Below, piece after piece: positions 55,785-64,000 of a stretch of DNA of 64,000 bases. Numbering within the stretch: the stretch's first letter is position 1; every line of letters begins with the position of its first letter. Origin of the DNA: Proteromonas lacertae (lineage: Eukaryota > Sar > Bigyra > Opalinata > Proteromonadidae). Where the stretch lies: assembly GCA_002245135.1 (NCBI GenBank), contig NGBS01000593.1, forward strand, positions 94,671 through 158,670, written 5' to 3'. A model generated the notes under the pieces. That model had not been told where the DNA came from. It saw only the letters and a program-made list of their open reading frames with translations, and did no database searches. Position numbers and translations under genes: made by a program.

Positions 55785-56639
55785 ATGCGTTTTCTAGTTC
55801 TCTTTTTCTTGATATTAGCAGTATTTGCAAAGAAGAAGAAGAAGGAAGAAAAAGATTTGAGAAGACCACAACCTGACCTTGACGACCCAGAGTATGAACA
55901 AATTGATCCTCGTTTAAAAGTGGATGGTATAGTTGACTTAACAGAAGAGACATGGAACAACACTGTAGATGGGACAAAGAATGTTATGGTGTATTTCTAT
56001 GCTTCAAAAGGATGTCCAAGCTGTAATCTTTTCGCATATACGTATTTTTCATTATATTTCACTAATTATAGCATTAAAAAAATTGGTGATGTATTTTATT
56101 CAGATGAATTTATGAACTCAAGAGTATAATCAAATTATTAATTTGCTTTACTATTATAGATGACATTTGCTAAAATAGACGTATCAGTATATAAAGATAC
56201 AGGTGAAAAATATATAATCGACGATCCACCTAGATTAATTCTGTTTAATCGAGGAACTAATCAAGAACTATTTTATCCTGGATCTATGGATTATGATTCT
56301 ATATTAGATTTCTGCCACAAAATTATTGAAGATGATGTAGAAGGAAGAATTCCAAAATTAGATGAAATAGCAGTGAAATTTATGGTTGGAAATAGAAAAA
56401 GAAATATGAAAAAAGTGGAAGAATATATCTCTAAATTAGGCCCAAATGATGAATATGAGGCTATTTATGCACAATACTATCTCTTGGTGATGAAAATGGT
56501 TGAAGAAAAAGGAGATGATTGGGTTTATAAAGAAATGAAAAGATTAAGATTAGTATTGAAGAATCATAAAAGAACTGTAGAACAATTGAGAGCTATTGCT
56601 TGGAAGTTGAATATTTTAGATTCATTTTATCCTGATTAA
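55785..56639 (+). CDS. Single-thioredoxin PDI with ERp29-type D domain
   Basis: Exons 55785-56041, 56072-56123 and 56160-56639 give 262 residues. MRFLVLFFLILAVFA is a signal peptide; an ATG at 55719 upstream is less likely. A charged linker leads to one thioredoxin-like domain with VMVYFYASKGCPSCNLF. The redox site C-P-S-C replaces the usual CGHC of PDI, and the cis-Pro region DPPRLILFNRG follows. The C-terminal helical part starts GRIPKLDEIAVKF, characteristic of the ERp29c/D domain of PDI-D proteins. It should act in the ER lumen in disulfide handling or secretory cargo binding. It ends FYPD with no KDEL-type signal, so retention must come from partners or the tail is atypical. It is divergent from OST1. 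Confidence 0.85.
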
Positions 56640-57065
56640 CATTTTTTCTCTTTATTTTTTATTTACATTGTTTTTGACATGTATTTAGTAAATTACACAA
56701 TCATAATTTCATTTTCATTTTTTGAATGCTGTGACAGATTTTATCAGTAGGAGTTGATAATGATGTACTTCAAAAATGGTATATTATATGTTAGTGTAGT
56801 TATAGATTGAGAAAAGAAAAGTCACATTTTCTGATTTGCTTGTAGACAAATATGTACAACATACATGTAATTAAAATAATATATAGATGAAGTATGTACT
56901 GAAAATAGTACATTTTTTTGGATGATTTTATTTAACAGTTTTTGGTGTTTATGTCGTTAAATTTTATCTGTTAGTCTAATGTTATTAAAGAAAAAGACTA
57001 AATGTGTGAATAAAAAACTCACAGAAAACCGAAAAAAAAATCCTCAAAAAATCTAAAAATTTGCA
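56640..57065. other. Intergenic region
   Basis: AT-rich spacer with no recognisable gene. Confidence 0.4.
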
Positions 57066-57408
57066 ATGCAGAAATTAGTCATTGTGATTGTGTTTATTTG
57101 TATAAATAAATTTATATTGTTTTTAAATAGGCTTATCTACTTCAACTGAACAAAATTTAAACAAAAACAGAACTGAAAATGCCTTCGTTTGTAAAGAATT
57201 TAAAGGGAAAACTACAAGTCAAACATCTACTGGTAATATAGATGCGATGAAGGATAAAAGCTTAGAAAGTAACAGCTTAGTTTGTCCAGAATTAGACATT
57301 TTGGTTAATCGTTCCTCGGAGTTGTACTTGCCATTGAAGTGCATAAGGAACACTTACAAAGATGTTATTATTATTGGTATTGTCCATAAACGATTGAACC
57401 CAATATAA
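57066..57408 (+). CDS. Small secreted protein (two exons)
   Basis: ATG at 57066 followed by MQKLVIVIVFIC, then a 31-nt intron (57100-57130, GTATAAATAA...AATAG), then 57131-57408. Together 103 residues with a signal peptide (MQKLVIVIVFICLSTSTE). The mature part is Asn/Thr/Lys/Ser-rich with four Cys (VCKEF, VCPELD, LKCIRN and the one at the signal end), two N-x-S/T sequons, and the end DVIIIGIVHKRLNPI. Each exon alone is short, so this gene is easily missed. No family is recognised. The last 38 nt lie antisense to the putative 3' end of the Gln/Pro-rich gene. Confidence 0.55.
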
Positions 57409-57992
57409 AAGGCAAATGATAACAGCTTTGTTGAACTCCTTTAGGTGCAACTACTTGAGTAGGAGTAGGAGTAGGAATAACTCCTTGAGGAATCATCCCT
57501 TGAGGAATCCTTGATCACTAGCAAAAACATGAAGACTTTACCGACGTTACTATAGATGTTCGGAGAGTTGAAACATAAGTGGTGTTGGTGATCTGAAGCC
57601 ACATTATATCGTAAGCTCTTGGTAAACATCTCGGTGTTGTTGGAGTCAATGAAGAAGGACATCACCCTGGCAACATTCAACTGGAGGTAGTAGTTGATAT
57701 CATACTCGGAGATCTTTTCAACCATGGCTTCAACGTAGAAGGGTACTTGATCTTGCTTAAGGAAGTAGTGCCAGCACTTACCACAGATACGGAGCTGGGG
57801 CTTCTCAGGTTGTAATTGTCGTTGTTGTTGGGCAGCTCTGAAAAATGCAAAGGAATTTGAAGGAGCCGATGGAGACATCATCATCACAGGTTGGAATATC
57901 ACGGGTTGGTTCATCATTGGCAACTCTGAAGCTGGATTGAAAGAAGGAGCTGTCATAGGAGTAGTTATTGCTGGGTAAGGAACTTGTTGCAT
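57371..57992 (-). CDS. Gln/Pro-rich protein with conserved-looking core, apparent frame break near its end
   Basis: The frame from ATG 57992 reads MQQVPYPAITTPMTAP, a Pro/Met/Gln/Ser-rich leader. A well-structured core follows: LRICGKCWHYFLKQDQVPFY, VEAMVEKISEYDINYYLQLN, ARVMSFFIDSNN, NSPNIYSNVGKVFMFLLVI. In this frame the end becomes SSRSYSYSYSY, stopping at 57441. One frame over, the same bases encode RIPQGMIPQGVIPTPTPTQ, matching the style of the leader, and run to a stop at 57371. A one-base slip near 57518 is therefore likely. The core is visibly richer in G and C than everything around it (CTGGCAACATTCAACTGGAG and similar), which may reflect high expression or foreign origin. The family is unrecognised. 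Confidence 0.55.
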
Positions 57993-58828
57993 AGCTGGTT
58001 GATTGAAAGAGTTTATAGGAAACGATAAGTAGAACCATCCTAGTTTTTACAATTGGTTTCCACGGTTCTGTATATGAACTTTTCCTTCAAGTGTTCTTCT
58101 CGTAGAATACCCCGTGAAAGTTATCAGCGTAGAATACCGCCTAAAACACTCACTAGAATACTATGACTTGAGCTACAATCCCATTTATATACTATATATT
58201 TTATCATCCTATTTATTCATCAATTCTTTATATAAATATATATGTTGCTTTAATAAATGTAATTTCACATAGTTGGTCATTTAATACACTTTTAAAATGA
58301 AGATTTTAAATTCTAATTTGATTATATATCCGTTTCATGAGCATTTATTTATTTTTTGGTTTTTCTTTATGATTATCAATCAGAATCGCACTAAAAATTG
58401 AATTACTATTGTATGAACTGTAAAATTTGAATATAATAGTATAATTCGAAAAGCTTAAAAAATGTTGTATTAGACAGTTCAAATGATAAATTAAACATGT
58501 TGAACAAAGTAAATAGATTATATAGAAAGTCATGAAATGGTTCTATCTGTTCTATACGTATTTGAAGAATATAAATCTGACATATGAATAGTGTATTCGT
58601 TATTGTAGTGTGTATGAGAATAGTGAGTTGTGTATATATATATTTCTATATCTAGTGTGAAGAATATTGTGATTTTGTTCAGTTAAAGTGTTTGGATAAT
58701 ATGTATATGATATTTATAAAGTATATATACGAATTATAATCATATTCTGTTTTATTATATTTCATAAAAATTTGTGAAAAATTTGGATCATTTGGGGATT
58801 GAAAAATAATTTACGTTTTATTGTATTT
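57993..58828. other. Intergenic region
   Basis: Holds three spaced copies of TAGAATAC (58103-58162) near the start of the Gln/Pro-rich gene, then ordinary AT-rich sequence up to the surface-protein gene. No other gene is seen. Confidence 0.4.
58102..58162. repeat. Short spaced direct repeats (GTAGAATACC)
   Basis: GTAGAATACC occurs at 58102-58111 and 58129-58138, and a variant CTAGAATACT at about 58153-58162. That is a spacing of roughly 25-27 bp, in the promoter region of the Gln/Pro-rich gene. It could be operator-like binding sites. Confidence 0.4.
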
Positions 58829-61800
58829 ATGAAATTAGTACTTATCTTAGTTCTGTTGAGTATATTATGTTCAATATTTTAATATAGTTATATCCTGTAG
58901 AGGATATACTCTCACAACAGACTTGTTTGAGTTATCATTAGAGAGATCAGCAAACATCTCGATAGTTAGTGATGAGAATAAAATAACATCATGCATCATT
59001 TATCCTGGTTTACCTAATGGGTTAAGCTTATCTCAACATTGTGTATTAAGTGGTAAATCAAGTAGAACGTTAGACAAGCGAGAATTTGAATTGAAATATG
59101 TTGATAATAGTACTGCCTATAAAGCTACTATAAAAATTGTTGTTTATGGAACATTATCAAATTGTAATTATGGAGTATCTGGAGATGGAATAATGATATC
59201 TAAAGATGAATCATTTACAATACAACCTCCCAGATGTAATGCGCCAATAAAATCATGTAGTTGTGGAAATTTACCAACTGGAGTAAATATTGCTGAAAAT
59301 GGTACAATTTACACTGAAGGATCGACAATTGAATCTGCAAAAGTGAGTTATAATATTATATGCACTGATGGAACAAATTCTATCACTGTAGCATTAAAAT
59401 TAGGCATAGGCTCGAATACTGGTTCGAGTCCACTTCAATATTTTCAATATCCAACAGATGATTTTGCTTTCTTTCTTAATAGAGAAGCATCAATATCACC
59501 AACATATTTAGGTAATATAAAAGTAGGTGGCTGTAGTTATACATCAAAAACATACAATTTAATGGCTGGTCTTTCTGTAAATTCTAATACTTGTGTAATT
59601 GGTGGTAAATTCTCTTCCTATCCTCCTGATAAGTATGCTAGAGATCATCTTCTTATAGTTACTGCAATCTCTGTTAATGATCTTAGTAAGTGTACATTCA
59701 CTATTAGAATAAGATATATAAGTGATGGTTATATAAATTATATTCATGGTTGGTTGATAAAATTCTATCGATTTAAAACTGCAAATTGTGTAGATAAATA
59801 TAAAAATCAAGATGATAGTCAAAAAGAATTAATATATGTTGGTGTAAGAGATTATATCAATTATACAGCTGGTAGTAGTTTATGGCCAGAATATGGTTGG
59901 CATTTAGAACAACAATCATCCTTAAGTGGGATTGGTTTTTTCCATACTAGCCAAAGAACAATTTATGAATATAGTGGTTCAACTCTAGTAATTGTTGCTA
60001 ATAATATTGAGTGGCCTGCTCCTGGTTATACACCTTCTTATGTTGGTAAAAATGATTGTAGTATACCGAGTGGTAATTTTTATGGTGGTATTTTAGGAAA
60101 ATCAGAAATTTATCAACATAGAGGAGTAGGAGCAGATGATCAATTTCAATATTTAGTTCGGGATTATACAGATGATACAAGAGGTAATTTTATAGGTCCT
60201 TCTATAGTTTGTCATCAGTATTTAGGATTTTTTGAATATTCATTAATGAAAGCAATATATCCAGCACATACAAAAATACCAATAAACAAACCAGTATTAC
60301 AGGGATGGTTTATATCTCGTCCACCTTCTAGTTTTGAAATAGACAGAGAATTACCACTTGGATTATTATTTGATCCATTAACAGGATATATAAGTGGATA
60401 TACTGATGAAATTATGGAATCAAAGTATTATACAATTAAAGTAAGAGGTAAAGATGGAAGTACTCCATATGCAATAATATGTGAAATAGAAATAGGAATT
60501 GAAGAATTTACTAGTTCTGTAAATGAAGTCGAATGTGATTCTACAATATTGAATGGAAAAGTAGATAATGGTATTACTCCAATTATTTGTTCAGGTAAAA
60601 ATGGTATAAGAATGTTGTTTCATTCAACTGATTTACCATTAGGTTTGAAGATAAGTGATGATGGTATAATAAGTGGAATTCCATTAGAAGAAATATCTGG
60701 TCATAATTCAACAATCTATGGTTATTCCATAAATGGAGTTAGTTCAACTGAAATCCAATTCAATTTTATAATTGCTTGTAATTTTAATTCATTTTATTTT
60801 AATTATACTCTTGAAACTCCAGGAACAGCATTTACAATTAAACAAGGTGAAGAAGTATTAGTCTCAAGTAATGATACAGTAGTAGCCCAAAAAGAGAATA
60901 TGAAAGTTGCCTGTGCAAAATATGAGAGTGATTTGAAATTAATAATAGATAGTAGTTCAATAATTGGTGGAAGATTTGTGATTAGTTATGAAAATAAAGA
61001 GTTAGTATTATATTCAGGAAAAGTAGAAGATATATCAGATCAAAGAGAAATAGTTGTTAAATTTCCTAAAAAAGATGAAATTCCAATTGTTGCATATCCT
61101 GATATGACTAATTTGATAATCGGATTTGAATATTATATTGGTCCAGAAGTAAAAAATGGTGGTTATTTATTTGAAGTAGAAAATAACATTGGAGAAATAA
61201 GTTTTGATAATAAAACTGGTGCTTTTTATGGAGTTATTGAATTTGCATTTGATAAAGTGTTTAAAGTAAAAGCAACAAATAAGAATGGTAAAAGTTCATT
61301 GACTGAAGTACATATTATTTCATCAAAATGTGATAATGGTAAACAATTATTCAAATTACATGCTGTAATTGGTAAATCTGATGATGGAATTGCATCAATA
61401 GTAATTAAAAGAAAGACTGATTCTGCAATTATTTTTTCAGCTAATGACATTATTTCATCATCATTTAGCTTACCATTTTGTGAATTACAAGGTGATTATA
61501 CTGCAATATACTCTTTTACATCTGTTTCAAATATTGAAATACAATTAACAGATGTAGATGTAATACAAACCTTACCTCCAGGAATGAATTATGTTCAAGA
61601 TTTCTTTGTATATAGAGTATATACAGGAGGTAATTGGTATTATACTTCCATATATCAGTCTGATTGGATTACTACAACTAATTTTGATAATTCTTGGATT
61701 GTTAAACCAATGGGTGAATTTGAAGAAGTAAGTGGAATAGTAAGATATTATAAATATAGATTTACAGTTCCTAATACTGATTTAAGTACAGCGATAGTAT

Positions 61801-64000
61801 TGTCATTAACATATGCTGGTGGTATAGCTGTTTACATAAATGAACATTTCGTATATATTAACAATTTACCTGATGGATACACAAGTACATCAGAAAGTAG
61901 TTCAGATACTAATCAAACAATCCAAATCCCAATCGTTAAGGCCTATTTCAATAGAAATGGAAGTGATAATTATATTTCAATAGAATGTCATTTTAAATTA
62001 TCAATGAGCAAAAAGGAGAATTTGAAAGTTAATATGCAATACATGGAAATGAATCGATGTATGGATGCTCCAAGTATTAATGATGTTACAGTAACTGCGT
62101 TTGCTAAAGAAGGTGAAGCAGTATCAGATTCTTCTCTTCATGAAGTAGTTTTACCTAATAATTTTAAAACTGCATTATATGGTCTACATGGTACTGGAGT
62201 ATTTCATTACGATTATGCCTCATATAATGCTTATGATAATGCATGGTTTAAATATAAATACAAATATCCAATAATGATTTCTAGATATTATTTTAGTGCA
62301 AGTGGAGGTAATAATGATCTTCTTTTTTTTGCTATAAGTTGGGATGTATTAGGATCAAATGATGATAAAACATGGGATTTATTACATTCAGTGAGAAGAT
62401 CTGCACAACCTCAAACACTACCAGAAGATAGACCATATTATATACCAAATTTAAAAGGACAATATAAATATTATATGTTTAATTTAACATCAAGAGGTGA
62501 TAATAATCAAGTATTAGGAATTAGATATAGAACAGCAGGTATGTTTCCATCAATATGTAATTATCCAAAAACATGTGGTGATATTCCAATGGGAAGTAAA
62601 AGTTATTTCATGTGTCCAGAAGGTCAAGAGTCAAATTCAAAACTATTGCTTCTGAGCCAATAAGAATAATAAGAGAATGTAGAAATGTAAATGGTGTTCC
62701 AACACTTCAGCCTGATGATTATGGTGGTAAGACTTGTTCAAGAGAACATATTATTTTTGATGTTTCTTCAAATAAAGTAGTAGGGACAGTAGGAAGAGAA
62801 GTTCCAACTTATAGATCCTATTTATTTGTAGATCGAAGTACAACCACAACAATAACATCATCTCCCGAATTACCTTTAGGAATAAAGATAGATCAATTAA
62901 GCGGAAGAATTTATGGTATACCCTATGAAGCTAGAGCAACTACAGCTTATACAATAACTGTCACTAATAATGCTTATCCAGCTGGACAAAGAACAGTATC
63001 AAAAACAATAAATCTGGAAATATTAACAAAGAATTGTTCTGTCGATGGTATTTGGCCAATGACTGAGTTTAATCATACAGCATCCTTGAATGTGGAAATG
63101 GATGTGATGGTTATAAAAGTCGAAGATGTGAGTTGATAGATGGAGATGCTGTGTGGATGAATGAAATCGATTATAGTGGTTGTTTATATCCCAAATCAAT
63201 CGAATATGATAATGTGACAAGTCATTATTTGAATCTAGGAGAATTAATCCTAGAATCTCTCTGTGAATAATAAAGATTTGACATTTATGATAATATCTGA
63301 AGATGAAGTATCTAAATTATTGAAAATCGATGAGAATAGTGGAATAATCCATGGAAATTTAACAACTGATATAAAATCCAAAGATTATGAAATCTTTGTG
63401 AATATAAGTGGAAATCATACGATAACAAGTTCTTTTATAATAAGTGTTGATATAATAATTCCAAATATTAGTTATATAAATGATAATTATAAAGGTGTAG
63501 TTGGTTTGAGTTTTGAAAGTGAATCTGGTATAATAGTTGGATATGAACCTCAATTATCAATATATCCTGATATTTCAACGATGAATGTTGGTTTATCATT
63601 TAATTCTTCGAATGGTAAAATCAGTGGAAAAGCAAGTAAATCAATGAATGAGACCTTTATGATAACTTTAATAAGTGGTGATTTACCTTCATCTTCATTT
63701 GAAATGAAAATCTTGATTGAAGAATTTGAATATGAGATAATGATAAGATATATAAAAGTGACAAATTATCCATATCTCCTAAAGGTGTATTAGAAAATTC
63801 AATATTCTCTTTCAAAGAAGCTGAAATGAAGAAAAATTAGAAAAACTTGAATATCCATTTAGATGCGAATAGTGGTCGATTATACACTCCTGATGATAGA
63901 ATAATAAATGACATATTGAATGAAACTATAATAATAATAGTGCAAAGTATAAATGGAGAAGAAATAGAAACTGAGTTTACCTTAAAAATTTTGAAATATA
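58829..64000 (+). CDS. Giant secreted putative-Ig (He_PIG-like) surface protein; 3' part frame-broken, continues past window
   Basis: Exon 1 (58829-58859, MKLVLILVLL) joins over a 28-nt intron (58860-58887) to give the signal peptide MKLVLILVLLIISCRG. An open frame then runs to 62663. It carries He_PIG-like units with the signature L-P-x-G-L-x-(F/I)-(D/S)-x-x-x-G-x-I-S-G: LPNGLSLSQHCVLSG, LPLGLLFDPLTGYISG, LPLGLKISDDGIISG and degenerate others. Between them are a Trp/Tyr-rich domain (about 59760-60270) and a jelly-roll/discoidin-like region (about 61600-62530). At about 62640 the frame slips into a Cys-rich segment and another unit (LPLGIKIDQLSGRIYG). Further slips at about 63085 and 63245 and a TAG at 63838-63840 follow, with more Ig-like units (VGLSFNSSNGKISG) between. 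The first 1,250 residues could be made alone; the 3' part is a pseudogene as written or has assembly indels. Confidence 0.75.

Noticed and set aside
62663-64000. Reading through stops with an altered genetic code (TAA/TAG as Gln)
   Set aside because: Other genes use TAA and TAG as clean ends, and most breaks here are frame slips that recoding would not fix.
1-64000. tRNA, rRNA or other structured RNA genes
   Set aside because: No cloverleaf-like GC-rich segment or A/B-box pair was found by eye; a covariance-model scan would be needed to exclude them fully.

Overview
This window is nuclear DNA from a very AT-rich, gene-dense, unicellular eukaryote. Nearly every gene is split by tiny introns of about 23-60 nt, mostly GTATAY...TAG, and the standard genetic code is used, since all three stops terminate reading frames. 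An RPGRIP1/RPGRIP1L-like ciliary gene suggests a flagellated cell. Secreted adhesin-like proteins (GLUG/EGF and putative-Ig repeats) suggest a host-associated or biofilm lifestyle. A gut-dwelling flagellate such as an opalinid-type stramenopile near Blastocystis is one guess. Anaerobic amoebozoans, metamonads or gut fungi are not excluded. There are no rRNA or tRNA genes, CRISPR arrays or transposases that I can see.

Layout. 1-5.7 kb: two FkbM-type methyltransferase paralogs flank a TDY-type MAP kinase, followed by a head-to-head pair of membrane proteins (TMEM198-like and a membrane RING protein). 6-11.8 kb: a sparse accessory stretch with a degenerate kinase, a two-RRM protein, a decayed RRM copy, and a gene for the minor-spliceosome protein SNRNP25. 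11.9-21.8 kb: a GLUG/EGF secreted protein, a GH38 alpha-mannosidase homolog with an altered active site, and a pseudokinase joined to an Sm-like domain and a long acidic tail. 22-36 kb: a minus-strand block with a giant RPGRIP1-like C2/EF-hand protein that carries a candidate U12-type intron, a double Hsp70, a TKL kinase, and a kinase-ANTH-ArfGAP fusion. 36.8-49 kb: housekeeping genes, namely long-chain acyl-CoA synthetase, ER DnaJ, UDP-rhamnose synthase (UER1 type), TFIIIC TPR subunit, and a SYCP2-like meiotic axis protein. 49.4-53.7 kb: a broken copy of the 6.7 kb kinase next to a pseudokinase-LRR gene. 54-56.6 kb: ER genes (ribophorin I/OST1 and a PDI-D/ERp29-like protein). 57-58 kb: a locally GC-richer pocket with two small genes. 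58.8-64 kb: a very large putative-Ig surface protein whose 3' part is broken.

Themes. Secretory-pathway genes (DnaJ, OST1, PDI-D, GH38, UER1) fit a cell that makes glycosylated surface proteins. Four kinase-like genes share replacement of the catalytic HRD by a G-N motif. The SNRNP25 gene and a candidate AT-AA intron with a TTCCTTAAT branch site support each other as evidence for U12 splicing. Several genes show single-base frame breaks, which could be real decay or residual assembly indels.

Exon joins below were worked out by hand from reading frame and splice motifs. No alignment or search could be run.
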